Part shown: positions 7,647-14,747 of the stretch, one piece after another | How the letters are laid out: each line of letters starts with the position of its first letter | Position numbering within the stretch: the first letter of the stretch is position 1 | Translations under genes and position numbers: made by a program | Notes under the pieces: generated by a model | Told to the model about the DNA's origin: nothing | The model's database searches: none | The model's input: only the letters and a program-made list of their open reading frames with translations | From: Alphaproteobacteria bacterium | GTDB taxonomy: Bacteria > Pseudomonadota > Alphaproteobacteria > Rs-D84 | Length of the DNA: 17,983 nt | Assembly (NCBI GenBank): GCA_017650505.1 | Contig: JAGCET010000011.1 | Location: 1-17,983, forward strand | Reading direction: 5' to 3'

Positions 7647-7674
7647 ACTATAACCAGCCACCAAAAAAATGCAA
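7647..7674 (-). promoter_or_regulatory. Promoter candidate for thyX
   Basis: Minus-strand TTGCAT (7669-7674) and TATAGT (7647-7652) are separated by 16 nt, 27 nt before the thyX start. It lies in the 70-bp gap between pgk and thyX, so thyX may be transcribed both from here and by read-through from pgk. No terminator is visible in the gap. Confidence 0.5.
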
Positions 7675-7689
7675 GGACAAAATAGGCAC

Positions 7690-8856
7690 CTAATCCATCA
7701 AAACCTTGATTCCCGGTAATTCGCGACCTTCGATAAATTCCAAAAATGCACCGCCGCCGGTGGAAACATAACTTATATCATTCATCACACCGCACGCGTC
7801 CAGCGCCGCCACCGTATCACCGCCACCAACAATACTATGCAGCCGACCCGCGCGTGTATTTTCGGCAATCGCGCGCGCAATTGCGAACGAACCATGTGAC
7901 CACGTCGGCATCCATTCCGCCATGCCAACCGTTCCATTCCAAATAACGGTTGCGGCCCGCCCTATTTCGGCAACATCGCGTTCCGCGGTTTTTGGCCCAC
8001 CGTCAATAATGACATCATCGGGTTTTATATCGGCAACATCCTTGTCCGTACGTGGCGCATTTGGTTCAAACACCGGACCAACACCCTTGTCCAACGGCAC
8101 CAATAGGCGGCAATTATTTTCCGCCGCGTACTTCATAATTTCGCGCGCATTTTCCGCCATATCTGGTTCATAAAGCGAATTTCCAACCGGCGCCCCAAGT
8201 GCATAGTTAAACGTCGTACCCAACGCACCACCAACAATCAGTGTATCGGAAATCCGCGCAAGTGCACGTAGCACCCCAATCTTGGTCGAAACCTTGGACC
8301 CGGCAACAATAGACAACACCGGATGCCGTGGATTTTCCATTGCCGCGGTTATATTGTCAATCTCACTCTGCAATAATAAACCCGCATAGGACGGCAAATG
8401 CGCCGTTATACCAACCGTACTGGCGTGCGCGCGATGCGACACCGCAAACGCATCGTTCACAAACAAATCAAAACCATTCGCCAACATTCTCGCAAATTCC
8501 GGGTCATTTTCTTCTTCGCCCGCATAGAACCGAACATTTTCAAGCAACACGACATCACCGTCATGCATACCCGCCAAAAATTCACGATTCAGGCAGTCAA
8601 CAACAAACGGCAATTTCATATATTCCGCCACTGGGCGCAGCGAATATTTCATATCCGACGTACCCTTTGGCCGCCCAAGGTGCGATACTATTGCAACCCG
8701 CGCACCCGCACTACGCAAGAATTCAATTGTCGGCATGCTGCGCTCTATACGGAATCCTTCGGTAATTTTTCCATCCAAAATTTGCACATTAAAATCATCG
8801 CGCAGCAATACATATTTCCCACGCAAGTCTAAATTATCAAGTGTTCTAAGTTTCAT
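7690..8856 (-). CDS. pgk: Phosphoglycerate kinase
   Basis: Transfers phosphate between 1,3-bisphosphoglycerate and ADP in glycolysis; cytoplasmic. At 388 residues it has normal family length. Recognisable signatures in order are R-D-D-F-N-V (19-24), S-H-L-G-R-P-K-G (58-65), L-L-E-N-V-R-F (104-110), N-D-A-F-A-V-S-H-R-A-H-A-S (134-146), W-N-G (306-308), G-G-G-D-T-V-A-A (344-351) and S-T-G-G-G-A (365-370). Several loop positions differ from the common consensus: FNVQ for FNVP, GSKVSTKI for GAKVSDKI, and NGTVGMAE for NGPMGVFE. It is thus clearly a PGK but a diverged one. The start has a strong AGGAGA site. It lies 23 nt after a small unknown gene and probably shares that gene's transcript, an unusual position for pgk, which often sits next to gap. 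Confidence 0.96.
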   Translation of the reverse strand: MKLRTLDNLDLRGKYVLLRDDFNVQILDGKITEGFRIERSMPTIEFLRSAGARVAIVSHLGRPKGTSDMKYSLRPVAEYMKLPFVVDCLNREFLAGMHDGDVVLLENVRFYAGEEENDPEFARMLANGFDLFVNDAFAVSHRAHASTVGITAHLPSYAGLLLQSEIDNITAAMENPRHPVLSIVAGSKVSTKIGVLRALARISDTLIVGGALGTTFNYALGAPVGNSLYEPDMAENAREIMKYAAENNCRLLVPLDKGVGPVFEPNAPRTDKDVADIKPDDVIIDGGPKTAERDVAEIGRAATVIWNGTVGMAEWMPTWSHGSFAIARAIAENTRAGRLHSIVGGGDTVAALDACGVMNDISYVSTGGGAFLEFIEGRELPGIKVLMD

Positions 8857-8879
8857 TGTTTCTCCTTTCCTTTTGATAT

Positions 8880-9107
8880 CTACCTACCATTACCCTTGTA
8901 AAGTCTATAAATGCCGCAAGTATTATCGCAACATATCGGTTCACCACCATTTGTAAATATATCGGTGCCACCCTTACCATTGCGGGCTTTATCAGCAAGA
9001 CTCTGATAATAATTTACAAACAACGCCGCTTCTTCGGCAAGTTTTTGACAATATTCGCCCGTAAACTGACACTTGCATTCTTTTTGAATATCGATTTTAG
9101 TTGGCAT
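8880..9107 (-). CDS. Small cysteine-containing protein, unknown
   Basis: A 75-aa protein with six cysteines in two groups (C11, C13, C20 and C59, C60, C64; E-C-K-C, C-C-D-N-T-C), flanking a helical Ala/Leu-rich middle. There is no signal peptide, so a metal-binding or small adaptor role is conceivable. It fills the 277-nt space between two other minus-strand genes, with gaps of 26 and 23 nt, which supports it as a real gene. The ribosome site is weak (AAAGAA about 6 nt before ATG 9105-9107). I do not recognise the family. It is the last of four unknown genes before pgk. Confidence 0.65.
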   Translation of the reverse strand: MPTKIDIQKECKCQFTGEYCQKLAEEAALFVNYYQSLADKARNGKGGTDIFTNGGEPICCDNTCGIYRLYKGNGR

Positions 9108-9133
9108 TGCACATTCTTTTTTTTATTCATAAT

Positions 9134-9526
9134 CTACCGTGATTTTCCATCTAAATCAGGTAAATCAGGGATAAGATAGTGTTTTTCAAGCAAATGTTCT
9201 GGACGATATGGGATGTGGATTGAACTACAAAAACGGTTAAAATTCTTCCACCCAATCCAACGCAATTTGGCAAAATACGTACCATAATCAGCATCTTTAA
9301 ATAATTCATCATGATCCCACCAATAACCACTATGGCTTGCATGCATGTTAACACCATACTTTGCCCTTACCGCCTGAACAATCCTTTCATCATAATGGTT
9401 AGCAAAATATATTTGAAATTCAGGATCTTTCCATATTTTTTCGCATTTAAACCATTCGGCATTGGCGTTCACATCAACATCATATTTCGCTTTTACCGCA
9501 TCAACAATTTTTTTATCAAAAGCCAT
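9134..9526 (-). CDS. Unknown protein made of two internal repeats
   Basis: A 130-aa protein with a good ribosome site (AAAGGATAT) before ATG 9524-9526. Residues 5-42 and 47-86 are two copies of one motif: K-K-I-V-D-A-V-K-A-K-Y-D-V-D-V and E-R-I-V-Q-A-V-R-A-K-Y-G-V-N-M, each followed by a Trp-containing segment, a K-D/D-A-x-x-x-x-Y-F-A ending and similar spacing. The remaining C-terminal 40 residues (I-G-W-K-N-F-N-R-F-C and onward) are unlike the repeats and end in a polar tail. There is no signal peptide. The repeat has the look of a helix-turn-strand unit (A-V-K-A-K-Y-x-V-x-V) with conserved aromatics. I do not recognise the family. It is the third gene of the four-gene unknown group, with 14- and 26-nt gaps to its neighbours. 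Confidence 0.8.
   Translation of the reverse strand: MAFDKKIVDAVKAKYDVDVNANAEWFKCEKIWKDPEFQIYFANHYDERIVQAVRAKYGVNMHASHSGYWWDHDELFKDADYGTYFAKLRWIGWKNFNRFCSSIHIPYRPEHLLEKHYLIPDLPDLDGKSR
9269..9388 (-). repeat. Second copy of the internal protein duplication
   Basis: Encodes residues 47-86 of the 130-aa protein. It matches 9401-9514 at the protein level and partly at the DNA level (similar T/C-rich runs coding the A-K-Y stretch). Confidence 0.7.
9401..9514 (-). repeat. First copy of the internal protein duplication
   Basis: Encodes residues 5-42 of the 130-aa protein. The copies differ at many third and some first positions, so the duplication is old rather than recent. Confidence 0.7.
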
Positions 9527-9540
9527 GATAGATATCCTTT

Positions 9541-10014
9541 CTATTTACCATACACACGTTTATAACGACGTTCGCCAAAGAATGCACGGTACGCATCCAT
9601 ATACTTTTTTGTCGCATTTTCAGATTCATTGGCGGCACTTTGCCACTTTTCCCACGCATCGGCAACCGCCTTGTTTTTCGCATACCAAAAACAATCCTGA
9701 TTTTGACACTCGGATTGTTCAACATAGGATTTGCAACAGTGATGTTCTATATCCGATTCCCAAACAATTGTGTCACCAAAACTGAAACTCATATCCCAAC
9801 TATGATTTACAATACATGGATAATTCAATGTTCCAAACAAATCGTCATTGGGACGGCGCCACGCGCTCGAAACATGTCTGTCTTTGGTTTTTATTATTTC
9901 ACCACGTGCAGACAACCATTCTTTGAATTGTGCAAGAGATTGTGCCTCTTTTTCTTGTTTGTCTTTTCTTGTCGACCACAACTCACGAAATTGTGCAATT
10001 TTTTGTTTTATCAT
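9541..10014 (-). CDS. Unknown soluble protein with charged helices and a cysteine cluster
   Basis: A 157-aa protein. The start at ATG 10012-10014 is chosen because AAAAAGGTG precedes it at good spacing; a GTG at 10033-10035 would add seven residues and overlaps the previous gene's TGA, with its AAAGGA too close. The first 45 residues and the last 45 (A-W-E-K-W-Q-S-A-A-N and onward) are charged and helical. Between them is a polar middle with Y-P-C-I-V-N-H-S-W-D and a cysteine cluster (H-H-C-C-K-S-Y, E-C-Q-N-Q-D-C-F-W-Y). Four or five clustered cysteines with two histidines would suit metal binding, which is inference. There is no signal peptide. I do not recognise the family. It lies 17 nt after the 172-aa gene and 14 nt before the repeat protein, so they are co-transcribed. 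Confidence 0.75.
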   Translation of the reverse strand: MIKQKIAQFRELWSTRKDKQEKEAQSLAQFKEWLSARGEIIKTKDRHVSSAWRRPNDDLFGTLNYPCIVNHSWDMSFSFGDTIVWESDIEHHCCKSYVEQSECQNQDCFWYAKNKAVADAWEKWQSAANESENATKKYMDAYRAFFGERRYKRVYGK

Positions 10015-10031
10015 GACACACACCTTTTTAT

Positions 10032-10550
10032 TCACCGTCCTTTATCGGTAATATTCCAATCAAATAGTTCAAATGGTCTGTGCAGATCTAGCACCGCCAG
10101 AGTTGCATCAAAAGATTTTAATGCACTTATCTTTGGACGGACATCTAATTTACTGGCACCATTCGGCTTTTGCAAAAAATTATTCCAACCTTTGACCGCA
10201 TCCGCCGGCGAAACCTCGTTTTTTTCTATTCGTGCCTCCCTTCGTGCATTTTGCAGGAATGTAATTCCAATATGAAAATCGTTACGCGACACTTCTGATG
10301 CGCTGTCTTCAAAATTTGATTTTTTTACACGAACGGCAATATTTGATATCAGAACATTAGCATGCAAGATACCACCGTGCCATACCTCTTCGGTAAAATG
10401 CAACATAACCGGACCCAAAGAACAATCTTTAATTTCATAAAAACCATAGCGGACATGTCGATCACCACCACCGTCTTCATCCGGTGTGAAATATAATGTC
10501 GGCCTTGCGGCATCCAATTTTTCAATTATTTGTGAAAAAGTATCCGACAT
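10032..10550 (-). CDS. Unknown soluble protein, first gene of the unknown group before pgk
   Basis: A 172-aa protein with a clear ribosome site (AAAGGTGG, about 9 nt before ATG 10548-10550). It has no signal peptide or membrane segment. The N-terminal half looks beta-rich (L-Y-F-T-P-D-E-D-G-G-G-D, V-M-L-H-F-T-E-E-V-W-H-G-G, V-L-I-S-N-I-A-V-R-V), with an acidic Gly-rich turn. The C-terminal half is mixed and contains K-S-F-D-A-T-L-A-V-L-D-L. I do not recognise the family. It is the promoter-proximal gene of a tight run of four unknown genes leading to pgk; the run's promoter candidate overlaps the 3' end of rnhB. Confidence 0.78.
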   Translation of the reverse strand: MSDTFSQIIEKLDAARPTLYFTPDEDGGGDRHVRYGFYEIKDCSLGPVMLHFTEEVWHGGILHANVLISNIAVRVKKSNFEDSASEVSRNDFHIGITFLQNARREARIEKNEVSPADAVKGWNNFLQKPNGASKLDVRPKISALKSFDATLAVLDLHRPFELFDWNITDKGR

Positions 10551-10581
10551 AGCTCTACCACCTTTGTTTTAAGTCACGACT

Positions 10582-10609
10582 ATCCTACACTTTTTGGACA
10601 AAAAGTCAA
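10582..10609 (-). promoter_or_regulatory. Promoter candidate for the four-gene unknown group (and pgk)
   Basis: Minus-strand TTGACT (10604-10609) and TAGGAT (10582-10587) are separated by 16 nt, 32 nt before the start of the 172-aa gene. The -35 overlaps the rnhB stop codon (10606-10608). It is also flanked by an AAAAAGTC/GACTTTTT inverted repeat, which might end rnhB transcription. Confidence 0.5.
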
Positions 10610-11226
10610 GATTTTTCGCGGATTTCAAGGACTTTTTTCACCGGACCGAATGTCCGGCGATGGTGCGGTGTTATACCATACTTTTCAATTGCCGCCAAAT
10701 GTTCCGCGGTTGGGTATCCCGCATTTTTATTCCAACCATATTCGGGGAATTGGATCGACAGGTCCCGCATAATTTTATCACGCGTTTCCTTTGCCACAAT
10801 CGATGCCGCCGCAATAGACAGTGATTTTGCATCCCCCTTTACAATCGCCCGCCCGGCCAGTCCCGCGGGCACACGATTTCCGTCAATTAAACACATATCG
10901 GGCGCGCGCGAAAGGCCCAAAACCGCCCGTTCCATCGCACGCATCGACGCCCACAATATATTTAATTCATCTATCTCGGCCGGGCTGCATTCGCCGGTCG
11001 CCCATATTGTACTCCGTGTTATCCAACCGTATGCGACCGCCCGCTGGGCTGCCGACATTTTTTTAGAATCCCTGATTACCACCGGAATTTCAATATCACG
11101 ATTTGGGAAAATTACCGCCGCCGCCACAACCGGACCACACAGCGGGCCGCGGCCGGCCTCGTCCACGCCGGCGATAAAATTATATCCAACCGTATTTTCA
11201 ATGGAAAAATCAGCATTTACAACCAT
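10606..11226 (-). CDS. rnhB: Ribonuclease HII
   Basis: Cuts RNA in RNA/DNA hybrids and removes ribonucleotides misincorporated in DNA; cytoplasmic. The 206-aa length is typical. G-V-D-E-A-G-R-G-P-L-C-G-P (20-32) carries the first two catalytic acids (Asp22, Glu23). R-D-S-K-K-M-S (52-58) is the usual D-S-K box. Asp115 (L-I-D-G-N) and Asp132 (K-G-D) are the other two catalytic acids, spaced 17 residues apart as in the family. S-I-A-A-A-S-I-V-A-K (137-146) and H-H-R-R-T-F-G-P near the C-terminus complete the match. The start is 9 nt after the slt stop with no good ribosome site, so translation is probably coupled. rnhB next to ccrM-region genes is a familiar alphaproteobacterial arrangement; here slt and nrdR lie between them. 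Confidence 0.97.
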   Translation of the reverse strand: MVVNADFSIENTVGYNFIAGVDEAGRGPLCGPVVAAAVIFPNRDIEIPVVIRDSKKMSAAQRAVAYGWITRSTIWATGECSPAEIDELNILWASMRAMERAVLGLSRAPDMCLIDGNRVPAGLAGRAIVKGDAKSLSIAAASIVAKETRDKIMRDLSIQFPEYGWNKNAGYPTAEHLAAIEKYGITPHHRRTFGPVKKVLEIREKS

Positions 11227-11235
11227 CGCATCACG

Positions 11236-12957
11236 CTATATCGAATACGGAATATCATCGGTCCGCACGTACTCATCCTGGCTGTCGTACAACGGCCATT
11301 CAGAATCCGCCAAAACTTTCAGTGTCGTCAACGGCTGGCCCAACCGCGCGCGATACAGCCACAAATTCGCCATTACCCGCTTGATATACCCACGCGTTTC
11401 ATACGCCGGGAAACTTTCAATATACAACAACGGGTCGTCGGTGGAAAAAGACTTTTCAAACTTTACAACCGACCCCATACCCGCATTATACGCCGCCAAC
11501 ATTTTTATTATATTATTATTCACATTCGGATGCCCCAACAAATCCACAATATGCTGTTGTCCCAAAAACATATTGTGTTCCGGATTCGACATATCAATGT
11601 CGGACATCTTAACCTTGTTCGCACGCGCAACACGCTTTGCGGTACCGGGCATAAGTTGCATTACCCCCTTGGCACCCGCACCCGATTTGGCCCCGGTTCG
11701 GAACCCACTTTCCTGTTTCGTAATTGCCAACAACAACGCCCGGTCAATCGACCACCCACCCATCGGTTCCCAATCCGGTAACGGATATTGGGCCGTATAG
11801 ATAACATCTTCATCGATTTCCAAAATTCCACGATCACGAATGACCCCCGATGCCTGAATTGCAACACGTGGCATTCCATATTTTGTCGCCACAGAATTTA
11901 TCGCATGCAAACTGCGGTCTGACACGTGCGGTGTTATCATATATTTCAGATATTCTTGGGCACGGTCGCGCCGATTTACCTGTAACAGTGCCAACGCAAT
12001 TTTTCCGTATTTATCGCGACGCAGTTCATCAACATCTTCGTCCGACATTTCTTGTTCAAAAAATTCATATTCCGGCACATTCCCCATCATCGTCGCCGCC
12101 AACGCCCCATAGAACGCCATTGGGTGCGCCGCCGCAATTTTCCAATAATCACGTGCGCGCGACGATTCGCCACGCATATCTGCGGCACGTCCAGCCCAAA
12201 AAGCGGCCTCGGTCTTGCGGGCATTGTTTATCTGACTCAATTCCAAGATTTTTCCAAAATATTTCTCGCTCTCTTTATATTTTTCTTCTTTGAAATACAA
12301 CAACCCCATTGTCCACAATCCATATTCAGAATCCGCATCAGACGCAACAAAGCCCCATTTCTTTGCCAATTCGTATTCACCATTTGTGTAATACACATAT
12401 GCCAACCGCCCCGCAAGCCGCCCATAATCCGATTCGTTCAATTTACGCTTAAACGATTTATCTTCCAATATTGTACGTGCGGTCTTGGTACTGCCACTGC
12501 GAATAGCCTTTTTGAATTTGGTAATTTTCTTGTCGGCCGAACCCGAATATTGTTTTTCCGTCCATGTTTCAGATTGCGCCGTTTCAATCGACCGCCCTCC
12601 GGTCAACATACTTGGCACATTTGCAGACTTTACCTTGGTCTTTTTCAATTTCGCCAATTTCTCCACACGCGCCGCCCCCGGCATATCAGAATATTTATCC
12701 ATCCATGCCTTAACCTCGGACCCCTTGGTATGATAGTTTTTGGAAAAATACCGTTGATACAGAACTTCGTTCATTAAAATCGGGTCCGACAATTGACGTT
12801 GCAACTTTTCTGCGACCGCAAATTTTTCTGAATCTTGCAACACAAAGATTTGTGAATACAAACTTTCATCCACATCCGACAGGACATCCAAAACCGGCAA
12901 AGCATGCGCGGCACACGACAAAACACACAAAAAAACGAAGGCAATTATTTTCTTCAT
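11236..12957 (-). CDS. slt: Soluble lytic murein transglycosylase (Slt type)
   Basis: Cleaves the peptidoglycan glycan strand to 1,6-anhydro-muramic ends in the periplasm. A 573-aa protein with a signal peptide (M-K-K-I-I-A-F-V-F-L, cleavage after A-H-A near 20). Residues about 140-350 are alpha-helical, TPR-like, with repeated Tyr/Ala patterns (L-A-Y-V-Y-Y-T-N-G-E-Y-E-L-A), as in the superhelical ring of Slt70. The C-terminal catalytic domain begins near 400 and has A-I-T-K-Q-E-S-G-F with catalytic Glu416, then G-A-K-G-V-M-Q-L-M-P-G-T-A and A-A-Y-N-A-G. An alternative ATG at 12967-12969 overlaps the nrdR stop (TGATG) and would add four residues; I prefer 12957 for the clean signal peptide and weak GGAA site. 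It lies between nrdR and rnhB in one unit. Confidence 0.93.
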   Translation of the reverse strand: MKKIIAFVFLCVLSCAAHALPVLDVLSDVDESLYSQIFVLQDSEKFAVAEKLQRQLSDPILMNEVLYQRYFSKNYHTKGSEVKAWMDKYSDMPGAARVEKLAKLKKTKVKSANVPSMLTGGRSIETAQSETWTEKQYSGSADKKITKFKKAIRSGSTKTARTILEDKSFKRKLNESDYGRLAGRLAYVYYTNGEYELAKKWGFVASDADSEYGLWTMGLLYFKEEKYKESEKYFGKILELSQINNARKTEAAFWAGRAADMRGESSRARDYWKIAAAHPMAFYGALAATMMGNVPEYEFFEQEMSDEDVDELRRDKYGKIALALLQVNRRDRAQEYLKYMITPHVSDRSLHAINSVATKYGMPRVAIQASGVIRDRGILEIDEDVIYTAQYPLPDWEPMGGWSIDRALLLAITKQESGFRTGAKSGAGAKGVMQLMPGTAKRVARANKVKMSDIDMSNPEHNMFLGQQHIVDLLGHPNVNNNIIKMLAAYNAGMGSVVKFEKSFSTDDPLLYIESFPAYETRGYIKRVMANLWLYRARLGQPLTTLKVLADSEWPLYDSQDEYVRTDDIPYSI

Positions 12958-12968
12958 AACGCGTTCCA

Positions 12969-13469
12969 TCAAAACAAGGTGGTTTTTGGTAATTTGCACA
13001 CTATCGTCTCGTCCGTCACTTCGGGAATAGTATCGATAATCTTTTTGAAATCAGAAATCTTGGAAAACTTACGATAGACCGACACAAACCGCACGAACGC
13101 AATCGGGTCTAAATTTAACAACGAATCAGAAACCATTTCGCCGATTTGTACACTCGTTACCATATCATCGGCAACTTCTGTTTCCAAACGCCGTTGAATC
13201 GACGCAACCAACCGTTCAATCTGTTCGTCCCCAACTTCGCGATTATGACAGGCCAATTTAATACTGCGACGCAGTTTATCACGATCAAAAGGTTCGGTTT
13301 TACCACTGTTTTTGCGCACGACCAAATCACGCATTTGCACGCGTTCAACGGTTGTAAATTTGGCACCACATTGATTACAGACACGCCGGCGGCGAATTGT
13401 TCCACTCTCCATATCCGGCCGGGAATCTGCGACACGGCTGTCGGCATAATTACAGTACGGGCATCTCAT
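12969..13469 (-). CDS. nrdR: Transcriptional repressor NrdR
   Basis: Zinc- and nucleotide-binding repressor of ribonucleotide reductase genes. The 166-aa length is slightly above the usual 150-160. The N-terminal zinc ribbon has Cys3, Cys6, Cys31 and Cys34 (M-R-C-P-Y-C and C-N-Q-C-G), followed by the R-R-R-R basic patch (26-29). The ATP-cone domain (about 48-138) contains V-V-R-K-N-S-G-K-T-E-P-F-D and F-V-R-F-V-S-V-Y-R-K-F. The start is fixed by M-R-C-P-Y-C. The C-terminal tail is longer than normal and ends in K-L-P-K-T-T-L-F. Its stop overlaps the slt start region, so the two are coupled. The reductase genes are not in this window. Upstream TTTACA-17 nt-TAAATT is possible but would leave almost no leader. 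Confidence 0.97.
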   Translation of the reverse strand: MRCPYCNYADSRVADSRPDMESGTIRRRRVCNQCGAKFTTVERVQMRDLVVRKNSGKTEPFDRDKLRRSIKLACHNREVGDEQIERLVASIQRRLETEVADDMVTSVQIGEMVSDSLLNLDPIAFVRFVSVYRKFSKISDFKKIIDTIPEVTDETIVCKLPKTTLF

Positions 13470-13599
13470 GACACATAATTTAGCAATCTATTCGTCGCCT
13501 GTAAAGTAAATTTATTTTCAAAAAATTACAATTTTTATAAAAATCAAGACTTTTTTTTATCTTTCCGCACCGAACACGCAAATTTTTCACATAAAAATA

Positions 13600-13608
13600 T
13601 GGTATAAT
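13600..13608 (+). promoter_or_regulatory. Extended -10 promoter of ccrM
   Basis: TGG followed by a perfect TATAAT (13603-13608), 24 nt before the ccrM start, with no good -35 (AT-rich instead). The region 13470-13632 contains no TTAA at all, so no CtrA box of the TTAA-N7-TTAA type is possible there, and no GANTC site. Confidence 0.65.
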
Positions 13609-13632
13609 TACGCGTACCCCACGAGAGAGAGA

Positions 13633-14733
13633 ATGGAAAAGTACCTAAATCAAATTTTACTTGGTGATTGCATTGAAATAATGCGCGGTGTTCCCGATGG
13701 TTCAATTGACGCAGTGTTTGCCGACCCGCCATATAATTTGCAATTGGGACAAAAGACTCTTTATCGCCCCGAAGATCAAACGGCCGCGCGTGCAGTTCGC
13801 GATAATTGGGATGCGTTCGATTCTCCCGCAGAATACAACAAATTTTCGCGCGAATGGTTGGCGGAATGCAAACGCATTTTAAAGCCCGATGGTGCAATGT
13901 GGACGATTGGTTCATACCATAATATTTTCCAGGTCGGCGCAATTTTACAAGAGCAAGGTTTTTGGATTTTGAACGACATTGTTTGGGTCAAAACGAATCC
14001 TATGCCGAATTTCCGTGGCACGCGTTTTACGAATGCACATGAAACGCTTATATGGGCAACCCCGACCAAGACCGGGAAATACACCTTCAATTACGAAACC
14101 ATGAAAAAATTAAATGGTGGCAAACAGATGCGTTCCGATTGGGAAATAAATATATGCCTTGGCGAAGAACGTTTAAAAGGCCCCAACGGGAAAAGTTTGC
14201 ACAACACACAAAAACCAATGGATTTATTGCGTCGCATAATTTTGGCATCCACGAAACCGGGCGACATTATTTTGGACCCATTTGTTGGTTCGGGCACTAC
14301 GGCGGCAGCCGCGCGAGAATTGGGGCGCAAATTCATTGGAATTGACCGCGAAGAATCCTATGTTACGGCCGCACGTGAACGCGTTGCAAACATTGTGCCA
14401 CGCGATTTATCGGATATAGAGGTTTCCAAACCCAAACGCGAAGAAATTCGGGTTGCATTCAAAGAACTTATCGAAGGCGGTCTGTTGTACATCGGCCAAA
14501 CATTGGTCAGTCCACGTGGCGAACGCGTTATGATTGCATCGGACGGGAACTTGGTACACAGTTTATATGGCAAAGCATCCATTCACGTCATGGCGGCGCG
14601 CATCCAACATTGTACAAGTTATAATGGTTGGGATTATTGGTCCGCAGAAAAACGCGACGGCACACTGGTTTCAATCGATGAACTGCGCAAATATGTTCGC
14701 AACATCAAAACTGGCATCAAAAAAGCCGCATAA
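13633..14733 (+). CDS. ccrM: Cell-cycle adenine-N6 DNA methyltransferase, CcrM type
   Basis: Methylates the adenine of GANTC behind the replication fork in alphaproteobacteria, coupling methylation state to the cell cycle. The 366-aa length matches CcrM. D-P-P-Y-N-L-Q-L (31-38) is the catalytic motif and L-D-P-F-V-G-S-G-T-T (214-223) is the S-adenosylmethionine-binding motif, located after the catalytic motif, as in beta-class enzymes. A separate C-terminal domain (about 265-360: S-P-R-G-E-R-V-M-I, S-Y-N-G-W-D-Y-W) matches the DNA-contacting extension of CcrM, which distinguishes it from plain restriction-type methylases. The ribosome site is GAGAGAGAG directly before the ATG. No restriction endonuclease gene is nearby, consistent with a solitary regulator. 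GANTC specificity is inferred from the family. Confidence 0.95.
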   Translation: MEKYLNQILLGDCIEIMRGVPDGSIDAVFADPPYNLQLGQKTLYRPEDQTAARAVRDNWDAFDSPAEYNKFSREWLAECKRILKPDGAMWTIGSYHNIFQVGAILQEQGFWILNDIVWVKTNPMPNFRGTRFTNAHETLIWATPTKTGKYTFNYETMKKLNGGKQMRSDWEINICLGEERLKGPNGKSLHNTQKPMDLLRRIILASTKPGDIILDPFVGSGTTAAAARELGRKFIGIDREESYVTAARERVANIVPRDLSDIEVSKPKREEIRVAFKELIEGGLLYIGQTLVSPRGERVMIASDGNLVHSLYGKASIHVMAARIQHCTSYNGWDYWSAEKRDGTLVSIDELRKYVRNIKTGIKKAA

Positions 14734-14747
14734 AAAATCACATTTTA

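Noticed and set aside
12052..12777. Plus-strand open frame of 241 codons inside slt
   Set aside because: Antisense to a clear Slt protein; its product is an Arg/Phe/His-rich shadow.
13146..13478. Plus-strand open frame opposite nrdR, as a possible extra divergent gene
   Set aside because: Shadow of a certain nrdR frame; no ribosome site and a low-complexity product.
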